From assembly GCA_017311315.1 (NCBI GenBank), contig CM029654.1:7571382-7635381 (forward strand): 64,000 bases of DNA, in the 5' to 3' direction. The notes under the pieces were generated by a model. That model had not been told where the DNA came from, did not search any database, and saw only the letters and a program-made list of their open reading frames with translations. This DNA is from Dendrocalamus latiflorus (Eukaryota > Streptophyta > Magnoliopsida > Poales > Poaceae). This document shows positions 10,720-24,200 of the stretch, one piece after another; the stretch's first letter is position 1; every line of letters starts with the position of its first letter. The position numbers and the translations under genes were made by a program.

Positions 10720-13700
10720 TGTAACAGCCCAGGTTTTTAATAAAATAAAATAAATAAAGAAATAAATAAAAATCAATTAAAATTAAAATTAAAATTAAAA
10801 TAAGTGTTTTGTTGCCTAAAATTTTAAATTTGGATTTGCCCTGGATTTCTGTTTTGAAAAAGCTAGATTTGAAAAGCATTTTAAGAAAAACCTTAAATAA
10901 AATGATATTTTGATTTTATATAAAAATTCTATGTCAAATTAATTATTTGGAGTTATTTGGCTTTTATTTGGTTTCCTGGATTTTCTGGAGTTTAAAAATG
11001 TATTTTTGAAATTAAAAAGTATTTTAAAGTATGAAAATTAAATACCAACATTAGTTGGAAATATTTTTATTTAGTCAAAAAAGTGTCCAGGAGGTTCTCT
11101 GAATTTTCCTGGAATTTTTGGAAGTTATTTGGTATTTTTCTGAGGCCAATTGAATTTTCTGGGCTGTTCTGAAAATCCTAAATCAAAAATAAAATTAAAA
11201 TCCCTTCCCTCTCTCCTCCAGCCACCACGTGGACGGCTCGGATCCTCTCCACATCGCCCGGCCGAACCTGCCTAACCCCCTTCCCTGCTTGCCACGCGTC
11301 CGGCCCGGATCCACGCCCTCGGCTTCCTCCCCCGCCATCTGGCCGTCCGCGCCTCACCCCTCTCTCGGCCATCCGATTGCCGCCCCCGCCATCTCGGCCG
11401 CCCGCTTCTTCTCCCTCTCAGCCCCGCTGACAGGCCGGGCCCGCCTGTCAGTGCCTTCTCCCTCCCCGCGCCGTCTCCTTCCTCCCGCCCGGTCGCGCGT
11501 TCTCCGCCGCCATCTCCGCCGCCCCTCGCCCGCGGGATCCCTTTCCTTCGCCCGCGCGCGCCGTGCCCCACACGCCGACTCACCTCTCCACCCCCGCGCC
11601 CAAATCCCGCCATCCCCGCGCCATGTCCCCCCTAATTTCGCCCGTAACCGCCGCCAATCCCGACCTCTCCGGCGAGGAATCCCCGCTCCGCCCCTCCCCC
11701 TCGCCCCTATATAAGCCCACCCCGACCTCCGTTTCGACTCGCCCCACCTCCCTCTACCCTCGCCTCTCTCTCCCCGGTGCCCGAGCAGCCTCACATCGTG
11801 CTCCCCCGTGCGCACGCTGGCGAACTCCTTCGGCGAGGAATTGCGGCCGCCTCCGGCATCCTCGCGCCCCGCCGCCACCTCCCTCGGTCTCCCCGCGGCC
11901 GTGCGAAGATCTTCCACCCCTCGGCCGTGCCTCCCCGCCGCCGGAAGGCCCTCGTCGCCGGAGCCCCCTCGCCGCCGCCGCCTTCCCTCGTCGTCGGCCC
12001 ATCTCCGACCACCCCCGGTGAGCCCGCGCCCCTTCCCCAGACTCCCTACAGCTCCCTCTCCCTCCTGAGCCACTCGCCGCCGCTCGCCGGAGCATCGTCG
12101 CCGCCGCTCGCCGGAGCACCGTCGCCGCCGTCGCTCCCGTGCGCCCTCCGGCCAGCCCGGCCACATCGGCCGTCGGGCTGACGTGGCTGACGAGGTGGCT
12201 GCCACGCAGGCGCCACGCAAGGCCTGGCTGGCCACCCTGCCACCCCGGCGCCTTCACCCGCCCGTGGACCTGGTCCATGGACCAAGGGCCCACTGTCAGT
12301 CAAATGCACCCCGGTGCTGACGCAAGCATGGCGCAGTAAATTGATTTTCCAGTTGAAAAATAATTCAGCCGAAAATAAAATCTCTGCTGACGCAATAAAT
12401 CAGATTTTCCTTTAAAAAAATAATTCCAAAAATTCCTTTTCCCTTTTTCCCTCTTTTCAATCTTCCCGGAGTCCGTTCTCCTTCGTCCTAACTCCGATTT
12501 AGCCCATTCAAATTTCTAAATTCATAAAAAATTCCCCTCTATCCATTTATATCCTCAATTCAAATATTTGAGTTCAATTTGAGTTTGATTTGAATTTATT
12601 TGAATTTGGTGGGTTATTTTGACGTGTAGACTTCGACGATTCGGGAGATTTCTTCGACGAAGATTCAAACGAAGTTCAAGGGCAAGGCAAGTCACCCTCC
12701 TTGATCATGTTGATCCCAGTTTTCAAAATAAAATTATGTTGATTTAAATTATGTTGCATGCATATTTTTATTCAGCGTATTTCAATTCAGTTTTAAATAT
12801 AGTTAATGCCTATTTGTTAATTCTCCCATTGTTATTGAATTCCTTATACCTTGTCACCCTAGAATCAAACTCTAGTTAATACATTAGTGTTGGCTAGAGA
12901 GTTTAATCAAATGCTTAGCCCAGCTCAATCATATAATTTTGTTTTGGGGTATCTTTCACATAAAATGACGAACCCCTTTTACATAAAATGATATGTATTC
13001 TTGACTTCGGTGAGTCAAGAAGGATTATGAAATATTTTCAAAATGAAATATAAAACTGGTTTAGACTTAGGCAATTGGTCAGAGTGGTGGGTGCAAGCAT
13101 GCCCTGTTGGTTGGAGCCGCAGTGGTTGATTGTCGTGCACGGGGGTATGTGGTTAGGCCTAAGTCAAGTTAAGGACCGGTCTGTGAGCTACCGTTGCAAA
13201 GCCCTAACGTACTACCACAAGGCTGGTATGGGACAGCCCTGGCTGAATAATTTGCGAGTCCCAACCTGGGTCATGTTGTAGGATGAAAGTGAGCGTGGCG
13301 TAGGCCATGAGAAGTCTCACTCGGCTCAAGAGGGGGTCCCGGTCTGGTGGATTCCTTACTGGGGTGAAACGTTAGAGTTGGCTTGGCCAGGTTGAAGGCT
13401 TTGCATTGTAAAGGCCTTGTCGTGATCTCCCCGCCGCACACCTAAGGAAGTGTGTAACTCGCGTGGCAAAACGGGATGATCATGTCTTGTGGGTAAAGCT
13501 GTACAACCTCTGCAGAGTGTATAACCTATCCTGGATAGCCGTGCCCACGGTCATGGGCATGCTGAGTAAAAGTTTTTCATGGATTAGACTTTGTTTTTCA
13601 AAAATGTTTTTGAAAACCTTGCGGATGGATGGAATCCGTGAGAGATTAAAACCTGGTGGATGGATGGAATCCATCGGAGTTGCGCAGTGAAAGCGTGTGG

Positions 13701-14286
13701 ATGGATGGAATCCATACGTGATCTTTTGGAAAAGATGGTCCGGGTGGGATGCCCGTGCATAGGTTGGTGTTTGGTCGGAGCCGGCACTAACGGTATTACT
13801 TTCTACTACAAGTTATGCTTTTACTTGCAGTATTAAATTCAGCAATTTCAATCTACTTATTGTATTTCTTAAATGCTGTTTTATGCAAACTAACCCTATA
13901 AGCCTTCCATTGGAGCCTTTGTCACTATGTTGCATTTTCCCGGGTGACTTGCGGAGTACAAGTTTGTACTCACCTTGCTTTCTCCACACAGAGGAAGACG
14001 ACTTCGACTACGGTGAAGACCAGAACGAGTAGGCCACGTCTTGCAGTTGTTTGCCTGTGGGCAGGCTTGGGCTTCGCCTTTCCAGCTTCGCTTCCGCAGT
14101 TTCTTTTTCAGTTATTTTTGCTAATGCGCACTGATGTAAACACTGGCCATAAGGCCGTACTCCTTAAATTAAATAAATGTCATTATGCTTGGTATTTGTC
14201 TTTGTTGTCCACTGTGTGCACTAGCTGATCCTGGACTAGTGCGATTTACACAGAGGATCCTGGAGTTGCTGCTCCGGGTTCCGACA
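10720..14286 (+). mobile_element. solo LTR, 3.57 kb, gypsy type (Tekay/Del-like by inference)
   Basis: Starts TGTAACAGCCC and ends GGGTTCCGACA, with perfect 5-bp target duplications TGCTA at 10715-10719 and 14287-14291. It contains an AT-rich leader, a GC-rich promoter region with TATATAA at about 11707-11713, and a long 3' part. There is no internal gag-pol and no second LTR nearby, so it is a solo LTR left by LTR-LTR recombination. The length and end sequences suggest the long-LTR chromovirus lineage; this assignment is inference. The large open frames on both strands at 11230-12300 arise from GC-rich LTR sequence. Confidence 0.85.
11707..11713 (+). promoter_or_regulatory. TATA box in the solo LTR
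   Basis: TATATAA within CCCCTATATAAGCCC in the GC-rich part of the LTR, matching where a retrotransposon promoter would lie. It could still start transcription rightwards. Confidence 0.5.
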
Positions 14287-14291
14287 TGCTA

Positions 14292-15285
14292 TAAAGCCCT
14301 ATCATGCTGCCACAAGGCTGGTATAGGACAGTCCTAGCTAACTAATTAGCGAGTCCCAACTTGTGTCTTGCTACAGGTTGAATGTGAGTGTGGCGTAGAC
14401 CACGAGAAGTCTCACAAGGCACAAGAGGGGGCCTGATCTGGTAGATTCCTTATTGGGGTGAAACTAAGTGGAGGCATGATCAGGTTGATGGCTTTGCTTT
14501 ATAAAGGTCTTATTATAATTACTCAGTTGTATACCTATAGAAGCGTGTAGTGGCCGACATTAGAAATTAATCATATCTCATGGAACAACCTCTGCAGAGT
14601 ATATAAACTATCCTAAATAGCCGTGCCCATGGTCATAGGCATGTTGAATAAAGTTTTTCACTGATTAGACTTTATTTTTCCATAAAAATGGTTTTGAATG
14701 GAAATGTTGAATCTTTTGGGAGAAGGATGGTCTGTGTAGGATGCCCATGGTTATGTTGGTGTCATGTCGGTACCTGCACTAATGGTATTATTTTGTTTAA
14801 ATTATTGTCTTTACTTATTGTATTAAATTCAACAATTTCTAATGTAATTACTATATTTCTTTAAATTCTACTTTACGCTCAAATAACCATATATGCCTTC
14901 ACTTGTTAGCCTTGCATTATTATTTCATTTTTTGTGTAACTTATGGAATACAACTTTGTATTCACCCTTACTTTCTCTACTCAGAGGAGAACTACTTCAA
15001 ATATGGTGAGAACCAGGATGAGTAGACCGTGTGTTACTGTCGTTTGCCTGTGGTTAGGCTCTTTGGGTTTCACTATTTATCTACTTATTTTCGCTATTAT
15101 TTCCTTCATTATTTTGCTAATGAGCATTGCTGTTGTAAACTTTGGCCACAATGCCATACTCTTTATTTAATAAAGGTTTGTCATTATACTTGATATGTAT
15201 CCCTGTTACCACTGTGTGCACTAGCTGATCCTGAACTAGTGCGATTTACACAGAGGATCTAAAGTCATTGTTCTAGGGTCCAACA
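14292..15285 (+). repeat. right portion of the older LTR
   Basis: Continues the older copy after the nested insertion. It is collinear with 13200-14286, sharing the ACAAGGCTGGTAT block, the CTCAGAGGAGAACTACTTC block near 14983, and the end CTAGTGCGATTTACACAGAGG followed by GGGTCCAACA at 15276-15285. The higher divergence marks it as the older insertion. Confidence 0.7.
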
Positions 15286-15812
15286 ATGCGCTCATGACCC
15301 TCTGCCTTATCTCCGAAGGAAGATGTACGCGAAAGGAGTGGAGAAGCCGCTTCGAGAAGCCAGGTGTTCATATTGGCTTTTGGCTTCTACAAACAAAAAT
15401 TAGAAGTAGAAGTCAATAAAAATAGGGTCTAAAACTATAGGATGGTGCTTGTGCCTTCCTTGTCAAATATGCTTCAATATTTATAGCCTTCACTTCCATA
15501 ATCATTGCGTAGAACTCTGTTTCATCTCTGTATTGTGTTCCAATCCAACACTCTCTTGTCGATCCGATGTCCATCAATTTCCTTATCTATAAGCTGATTC
15601 TATATATTGAATCCAAAGCAATTCTATATCTTGACCTTCTGAATTGACAATATGTGAAGCTCCTTATCAACTAAAATTTTCACTATATACTTTAAGCCGT
15701 AACTATAGAAACCCTAATCAATGAAAAGTCTGATACCAACACAAGGGTTGGGGCCTAATGCCATTTGGCTTAACCAAAGAAGAAATTGATACCCATAGTG
15801 ACATTACTACTT
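15286..15812. other. flank of the older LTR with MITE fragment
   Basis: 15291-15410 resembles the arms of the inverted pair at 17.9-18.9 kb (GACCCTCTGNCTTA and GAGTGGAGAAGC motifs), so it looks like a partial copy of that MITE. The rest is AT-rich and unassigned. Confidence 0.35.
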
Positions 15813-16596
15813 GAGATAATTGATTATATGCCACTAAATAGCATTTACATATATAAAATGCCATTGAAAAATACCCTCTATTATATACCACTGAATAGCA
15901 CTGAAATTCTATTATATGCCATTGCCATCAGTTAGAGTACATTTGCCACTGGACAAAGATAATTTTGCCCTCAGGCCAAATATGTCCCTATGATAAAAAT
16001 TAAATATAGGGTAAATTGGCCTAGCCAAAAATACTAAATTTGTTGGTGGATCATTGGGGTAGTGCAAAACTCAAATATAAAATTTCATGTACTGGCTCTT
16101 CCATTTGTTCTATTTTTGAAATTCAAATCTAAAATCAACCTATTCAAAATATTTTTAAACTAGGACAAATTCACCATATAAAGATAGAAAATCATATCTT
16201 TTGGGAGCTATGTGACATCTTAGGAGCATGTGAGAATTTTTTCAGAATTGTTAGACCTCAATTAGTCTCTGTTTGTAAATAGTAGCCTTTATTAGCATTT
16301 ACATTAAATCTGAAAATTTTCTTTCAACAGTGCCTTGAAAATTTTCTAGCTCACTGACATATTGAACAACACCTCTATGAATTTCATAATTCTTGGAGGC
16401 TGTTTGCTATTTTAAATAAATCAGGTCTTCGGTCTTTAGTAGGGACATTTTGGTCTTTTTTCAAAGAATAACGGTCAAATAACGGCAGTGACATATAATA
16501 GAATTTTGGAACTATTCAGTGGCATATAATAGAGAGTGTTTTCAATGGTATTTTGTAGAAATGGGTGCTATTCAGTGGTATATACTCATTTATCTC
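15813..16596. mobile_element. AT-rich inverted-repeat element
   Basis: The left arm (15813-15930) contains TATATGCCACTAAATAGC, AAAATGCCATTGAAAA and CTCTATTATAT. The right arm (16485-16596) carries the inverses in the same order. Arms of at least 85 bp with many mismatches suggest an old foldback or MULE-type MITE. No clear target duplication and no coding capacity. Confidence 0.6.
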
Positions 16597-17885
16597 TGAC
16601 TGCTTAGCAAGCTGCTAGCTCATGCTATATCCTTGGAATGCATTTCCAACGGTATAGCAGTTTCAAAAAACAAGTTTCACACTTTTCAAAATATAAAACT
16701 TAATTTTTAATGGGTTTCAATTCTAAAACTTGATGCTTTAGATGTAAGTTTCAAGTATTAGGCCTAGAACTTCAATTTCAAAATTGAGTTTCTAGCAAGT
16801 TTTAGCGAGTTTCACACAAATTTCATCCAAATTCCAGCTAAGTTTCAAACAATCCAAAACAACTTCGACAAGTTTCACAAAAAAATCCATCCATGTTTCA
16901 AAATAAAAAATGAGTGTATGGGGTTTCAAGTGGTTGTTGTCAGTGAAAAATGAACATGGGCAACAATTACATGGCATCTGTTGTCAGAGACTCAGAGCAA
17001 AAGTATCATGTTGTTTGGAGGGAATAAGGCATGTGTTCTATCCATTGCACAGAAGTAATATCATAGAATCGGATCCATGGACCAGTTCGTAGACTCTCCG
17101 AGCGGTCATCCAGTCAGACAACACGTATAGTGTTTCTCTCACCAAGGTATTTAGGGAGCAACCTATGGAAGTTTACGACCATGGGTTTCTTAGCCTTAAT
17201 TATATATTAAAACCATATTTAGATATTTCTTCAATCTTCGTTAGTATTGTAATCGTAAATAGGTTGTTTATCAATCTACGTGTAACTAAAATACTGGACA
17301 GTTGTGTGAATACGAAGATTCCTAGTAAGTCTGAGTATCCCCACAAGCTTCCGCCGAATCAAGTGGCCCTCCATCCAGCCTCGCCGAACGCAGAGGAGAG
17401 AGATGGAGATGTGTGAGAGAGGAGAGAGTTGTGAGAGACAGAGAGAAATGAGGAGAAAGGTGTGAGAGTCAATGCCACATGTCGCTTGCACTTGTTGCAT
17501 GCTAGCGATCGAAGATTATAAGTTATACCGTCGAATCATAAGAAAACAATGTAGTGTTTTGTAGATTTTATTTACTACTTATTGTTGTTAATTTAATCCA
17601 TAGTGACCCAAATAAACTTTTTCTTCATGATCTGCCCCGGTTTTGAGCGGCTCAAGCTCGGGTAAAGCCGGGTTTGCCCAGCTGTAGAAAAACACGCTCG
17701 TCCAACAGTGGGTCCACACAATAATATTTGGCCAGGTAGAAATTTTTGGCACGCTATGTACTCATGAACGCACACGTCGAGATAAAGAGCAGGCAAAGGG
17801 CAAGACCGAAAGAGAGATGTCGAAGGTTTCCAAACGTAGAATCCAGGCTACACCAGGGCTTAAACCATTTAAGCTTGGGGTATGC
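16597..17885. other. unassigned intergenic stretch
   Basis: AT-rich, with a run of short repeats around TTTCAAG/GTTTCA at 16650-16920. No gene, tRNA or recognised repeat end was found. Confidence 0.3.
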
Positions 17886-18900
17886 TTTGGAGGGCGTTGG
17901 TGTTAGATTTTGTTGGTGGCTTTTGATTATGTTTGATGATTTTAGTTGAAAATAAATAGTAGTGGTTAAAAGAAATAACTTTAAAATGGAAAGTGCAAGC
18001 GGTGGGAAAGATGAGGGGAAGATACGTATGCGTGATAGGAGCGAAAGGAGTAAGTTGCGTAATACATTCGTGACCCTCTGTCTTAACTCTGGAACGAGAT
18101 AATAGCGAGAAGTAAAGAAACCATTTAAAAAATTGAATGTTTATATTAATTTTTTTTGAAAAAATAGAAATCATCTTCAGCCTGTGCACCGCGAATTTAT
18201 TAAAAGCTGTAAATTAGTTGCCTCTCGGGCCCTTCACTAATCTCAAGGCGTAGCCACTGCTTGTGTGGCTGTGCCTTATCTTCCTAGTTCCACGAGAGGG
18301 TCCCTCTCCGCTCATCCACACCCGCTTGCCGTGTTCGAATCTGAGGGAATATGTAATATTTGTATTGTCTCTAAGGTGGATCAGCAAACTAGAAAAAATC
18401 TCCCTTCAAACAAGTAGGCCTTTCGAATATTTTTTTATCTAAGGAGGCTGCCTCTAGGTCTGAAGACGATGCCGGCCTCTAGCTTTTGGTGGCCAAAGTT
18501 TGTAATGTATTGAGATAGTCTCAACGGCTTCCTCTATCCTCTTAGAGGCTATTTTGCCTCAATACTATGGGTGCTCTTATGCCTAGTGGACGTTAAAGTC
18601 CATGTTTGTACTAGCTTCTTTTCATAGCTTCTGCTTAGAAAAATCAAATATTAATATAAGTATCTAATATTTTGAAGCAGCTTCTCCACTCCTCTAGCTT
18701 CAGAGATAAGATAGTGGTCACAGGTATATCATCTACCCTACTCCTCTCGCTCCCGTCACGCGTACATATCTCTCACTTACTTTTTGTACCGCTCGTTCTT
18801 TTCTTAAAAAAATACTTTTTTCTGTCACTATTATTTATTTTCAGCTAAAAACAAGATAAAAGCATCAATCAACATGAACACCAAAAAAAAAAGTTAGAAG
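17886..18900. repeat. pair of MITE copies in inverted orientation
   Basis: 17890-18125 (forward) and about 18650-18900 (reverse) are similar over some 230 bp. Shared motifs include GAAAATAAATA, ACGCGTGA/ATGCGTGA, GAGCGAAAGGAGTA and GTGACC near the inner side. They may be the two arms of one large foldback element or two separate insertions. The spacer (18200-18640) shows no gene. Confidence 0.4.
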
Positions 18901-19017
18901 AGGAGAGCGTATGAGCTGTTTTGAATCGGCCATTACAGAAGGCGTCCGATTCGAATCTTTGCTGGTCCTCTCGTGCGATGCAATTCCTTGTTGCGATCAT
19001 TGTGCACGTTCGGGTCT

Positions 19018-19056
19018 GGTGCGGTGCGGTGCGGTGCGGTGCCGTGCCGTGCGGTA
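19018..19056. repeat. short GGTGC tandem repeat
   Basis: Seven to eight tandem copies of the pentamer GTGCG/GTGCC form a local microsatellite-like array. Confidence 0.7.
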
Positions 19057-19059
19057 ATC

Positions 19060-21013
19060 CCGATAAGTTGTCGACCAGCCTCTCATTGCGTTTGTTGGAC
19101 GATTAGCATGGATTCCAACACTCAGTTACAGCCAGCCCCGGACAAGATTAGCGTAAGAGTTGTGCTTTTGAAAGGGATCAAGGTGCATTTGGATGAGTAT
19201 AAAATATCACCCAGTTGGTACTCTTTGTTGCGAGGAGCACGTAACAATTACTAATACACGCACGAATGTCTTCTTATGAAATGAGTGCTACATAGTACTA
19301 CTACTCCAGTAACCTTCGTAACAGTGCTAAACAGACAAAACCCAATGGTTCGTGTAACTGCCATTGAGGGACAAGTTTAGGCTATGATCAAAAGTGTTAT
19401 GGTTTTTAGTTTTTGATCGTGTCTTTTATCTTTTTGCTGATTATGAGATATATTGAGAAAGTAAAAAATATTCGTACTAAAAAGACATTTCGTTTAAAGT
19501 GATTCTTGCATTAACTTCTATAAATAATTTATAAAAATTATTTTAAAAACTTACTCTGTCTAAAAATTAACTTTTAAAAATCTAAAAGACAGATCCTATT
19601 TAAAACACGTCTTACACGCGATGGGAGTTTGTAATTTCAAGCAGGGCAGACCGTGTCCTTTGTACTAGTGCCCATTTGACATTTCGGCGCGAATGATTGG
19701 AGTCGGCCGGCGTGATCCAACGCCGAAATTCGATTCCCTTTCCCCGGATCTGCTGTTGCCGCCCACGCGAACTCGATGGTGCGGCGCGCAGGCGCAGCCG
19801 GCCGGGCTGCCGACGCGTCCCCCTCAACGGTCGCCGCCGTACACCCGCCGCGGACCACTCCCCGCTCCGCCCGTGTTAGCGACTGACAGGTACAGCGAGC
19901 GGTGGCCCCACCAACAAGCCCCATCCAAGTTACACACGCGTGATCCGCGCCTGGACAATGACATGCGGGACCGTGGACCTCGAGAGCCAACGTGTCAGCC
20001 GTATGTATACCGGGCCCGGACGTGGTCCAGGGGCATCATCCGCCGCACGTGGACTCGACCGTTGCGGCCACGAACCACCGCCACCGACGCCGCCTTCACG
20101 CCACGTGGGCCGGACGAGGAAACCTCAGGGCACGGGACCCAGCCGCCAGTTAGAGATACTAGCTGCATGAGCGCACCGCACGCCGCGCTAGCTACCGTGT
20201 GGACCAAAGTAAAAAAGACAAAAATTCGCAGGGAGTTTTATAAAAAAATCGAGGACACGTGCGTAATTTAGGAAAAATCAAAGGCCTTTTTCGTAAAAAA
20301 CTGAGGACCTGTACGTAAGTAAATAAGGACCTATACGTAATTTTGGAAACCCGCGGGGTGCCATCCAAATTTTTTTAAAAAAAAACTGGGCGCAGGGACC
20401 TTTTCGCGAGGAAAAAGGACCTTTACGTAATTTTCGGAAAACAGAAGGGAAGTGCCTCCCCCGGCCGTACGCAAAACTGGCCGCCACGCGCCGGCCGAGG
20501 GAGCGCCGGGGGCGACGTGGCCACGCTCGCAGGCCGCGAATGCTTCCGGCTTTGTATCGGTTACGATACCCTCTGAGTAAACAGCAGCTTAATTTAACAA
20601 TTCGTCAGTGCCTTAATCACGTTATATGGATTTACTATGTTCGTGTTTTACTACGAATAAAAAATATATTATCTTAGCATATCAAATTAAATATTATCGG
20701 GATCGTCCTGCTCGACCCATGTGCTCAGCCGTGTTATGCCTCCATGTCCTCGGCTCTACCGCACACTCGGTAGAACTCTGTTTTTTTCTAGTTTGAGAAT
20801 TTTTACGGTAATAGAATTTATTTACTTAGTAGATTGCTTTTCTGTTTTTGTTAAAGATTTTTTTAAGGATGTACAGAAGGAAGTTAGGAGTGGCAGATGA
20901 ACCACCACTGCTATCAACTTTTTCTTTTAATTAATAAAGATAAACTTAAATCCAACACGATTTATGCTCTGAACGACACTATTGGTGGTGGTGGCAGTAG
21001 TATCAGATTGGAC
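19060..21013. other. intergenic stretch with a GC-rich island
   Basis: 19670-20200 is GC-rich with several ACGTGG/CACGTG-type cores (for example near 20047 and 20102), which could be promoter-like, but no gene follows. 20270-20440 has several degenerate GGACCT-N-TACGTAA units. The 192-codon frame at 19693-20271 has no recognisable domain and is not called. The rest is AT-rich. Confidence 0.3.
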
Positions 21014-21018
21014 GCAGC

Positions 21019-21202
21019 TGTTAAACACCAGTTACAAAAACTGCCCAATATATAGTTATAGCAAAAGGGACAGATGCCTTTCCTAAAGGCACCTTTTATG
21101 CCACCCATTCATCATCTATATAAAGCAATGTACAGTCTCAGAATTGATTAATGAAAGCATCATTTTCTCTCAATCACTTGTTGTCCAACCTCTCTAGCAA
21201 TA
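21019..21202 (+). repeat. 5' LTR of the young copia element
   Basis: TGTTAAACACC to CTAGCAATA, 184 bp. It has TATATAAA at 21117-21124. The element ends in TA rather than the usual CA; the target duplication confirms the boundary. Confidence 0.9.
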
Positions 21203-21275
21203 CGTTATCAGCACACTCAACCATCCACACAAAAACAACAGAGAGAAAGCATTCAAGATTTTTGGAGTCGATCCA

Positions 21276-24200
21276 ATGGAGGAGGAATTATGCCTTGTGG
21301 ATAGAGGTACCACAAACTCTATACTTAGGGACACAAAATATTTCCTAACTCTTACTAGGAGGAACGTAAATGTTTTAACCATCGCTGGACGCGATGCAAC
21401 GATAGTAGGCTCTGGTCGCGCCTCTATCACTCTCCCTATGGGTACACAATTGGAAATTGAGGATGCACTCTTGTATCCCGATTCAACACGTACCCTACTT
21501 AGTTATAGAGATATCCGTCAGAATGGTTTCCATGTTGAAACCCGAAATAACAACAAAGAGGAATATCTCCTCTTAACCAAACACAACGGATATGGCAAAC
21601 AAGTACTAGAAAAAATTTCATCTTTAAACTCCGGATTGTACTATACATACATCAAACCCGTTCAACATATTGCGTACAAAGTAATTTTCCAAAACACTAA
21701 CACATTCCAAATATGGCATGATCGCCTTGGCCATCCAGGCATTGGAATGATGAGGAAAATTATTAGCAATTCAATTGGTCATACATACCTCAAAACAAAA
21801 TTTCCGGAATCCTCAGATTTTGTGTGTACTTCATGTGCCACCGGAAAATTGATTTTAAGACCCTCTTATCTTAAAATCAGAGCTGAACCACTTAAATTTC
21901 TTGAACGCATTCGAGGAGATATATGTGGTCCTATACAACCATTGTGTGGACCGTTCAGATACTTCATGGTTCTCATTGACGCATCTACTAGATGGTCACA
22001 TGTGTGTCTTTTATCCACACGAAACCATGCATTTGCTAAGTTAATTGGTCAAATTATCCAATTACGAGCACATTATCCTGAATATCGAATTCAATCATTT
22101 CGAATGGACAATGCTGCTGAATTTACATCCCATGCATTCAATGATTATTGTATGGCTCTTGGGATACAAGTTCAACACACTGTTCCATATGTCCATACAC
22201 AAAATGGTTTAGCAGAATCTCTTATCAAGAAAATCAAGCTCATTGCAAGACCATTACTACAGAATTGCAACTTACCAACGTCATGTTGGGGTCATGCAGT
22301 TTTACGCGCTGCTGACTTAATCCAATTGCGTCCAACTGCATATCATAGAACTTCCCCGCTACAATTAGTACGTGGAAATCCACCAGATATTTCCCATCTG
22401 CGAAAGTTCGGTTGCGCTACATATGTACCGATCTCACCACCGCAGCGTACCTCAATGGGACCGCACAGGAAACTTGGGATCTATGTTGGGTATAAATCTC
22501 CGTCAATTATAAAATACCTCGAGCCCCTCACAGGGGACCTGTTTACGGCCCGGTACGCTGATTGCATATTCAATGAGGAACATTCCCCGGCATTAGGGGG
22601 AGACAACAAGTACCAAACTGAATGCCAGGAAATTAATTGGAATGTACAAGGCATTCCTGCCTCAGACCCACGTACCAGAGAGACTGAACTTCAAGTTCAG
22701 AAAATCATTCATTTGCAAAACATTGCAAATAATCTGCCAGATGCATTTACTGATTATAAGAGTGTCACAAAATCCTATAATCCTGCCAGAAATGTACCTG
22801 AAAGAGTGGAGGTACCGCAAAATACCACTCAACTCCCAGTTCAAAATAAGAGGGGGAGAAGTACGGTACAAATGGCGGATACAGCTTCTAACAAGCGACA
22901 AAGGAAACAAAAGAATGTAAATGCAGATCAGCCTCAAGTTGATAGACACCAAAGGATCCTTGAACCCAGATCAACAGTGCACTCAAATACTGATCCTGGG
23001 ACATCGGAATACCCCGACTCAAATGTTTTGGGAAATAACATTGAGTCATCAGGGGTCCAAGAAATTTCCACGAACTATACTGATTATGGAGAATCATACG
23101 ATCGTAAGACTACAATTGTCGACATTTATTTCTCCACAACAATTACAAATAACCTTCGAAATGATCCAGATCCTAAGACCATGGCTGAGTGCAAACAGCG
23201 CTCGGACTGGATTCAATGGAAGGATGCAATTCAAGCGGAGTTAGCCTCGCTCAAGAAAAGAAATGTATTCACCAATGTGATACATACACCTCCCAAAGTA
23301 TTCCCTGTCGGTTTCAAATGGGTTTTCATCCGCAAACGGAATGAAAACAATGAGGTGGTGAGATACAAAGCAAGGCTTGTAGCACAAGGGTTCACGCAGA
23401 GACCCGGCATAGATTTCAATGAAACTTATTCTCCAGTAATGAGTGGAATAATATTCCGATACTTAATCTCATTGGCAGTTAAAAATCATCTATCTTTTCA
23501 GTTGATGGATGTAGTGAATGCATATCTTTATGGGTCACTTGATTCGGAAATATATATGGAAGTTCCCGATGGAATTTCAATTCCGAATCCGAACGCAAAT
23601 CGCAATATGTATTGTGTAAAATTGAACAAGTCTTTATACGGCTTGAAACAGTCGGGTAGAATGTGGTACAACCGACTAAGTGATTTCCTAACCAAAAAGG
23701 GATACTCCAACAATGATGATTGCCCATGCGTGTTCATCAAAATATCCTCAACAGGATTTTGTATTATATCTGTGTATGTTGATGATCTTAATATCATTGG
23801 TAACACACAAGATATAGATGAAGCACATAATCATCTTATGACGGAATTTGAAATGAAGGATTTGGGTAAAAACCAAATTTTGCTTAGGTATACAACTTGA
23901 GCACCTTCATTCAGGCATCCTAGTGCATCAATCAGCCTATGTCCACAAAATATTGGAGAAATTCAATATGGACAAAGCATATCCATCGAAAACCCCCATG
24001 GTTGTTCGATCTCTAGACAGGGATAAAGATCCATTTAGACCCCGACATGACAATGAAGAGCTATTGGGACCCGAGGTTCCATATCTCAGTGTCATCGGAG
24101 CGCTTATGTACCTTGCAAACTGCACCCGGCCGGATATTGCATTTGCGGTAAATCTACTTGCTAGATATAGCGCTGCTCCAACCAAAAGACATTGGGTGGG

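Noticed and set aside
11354..12293. Long minus-strand open frames (up to 293 codons) in GC-rich sequence
   Set aside because: They lie inside the solo LTR, overlap open frames on the other strand, are Arg/Gly-rich and show no domain.
19693..20271. 192-codon plus-strand frame
   Set aside because: No domain, no homologue that I recognise, competing frames on both strands, and no clear promoter or codon pattern; kept only as a GC-rich island.
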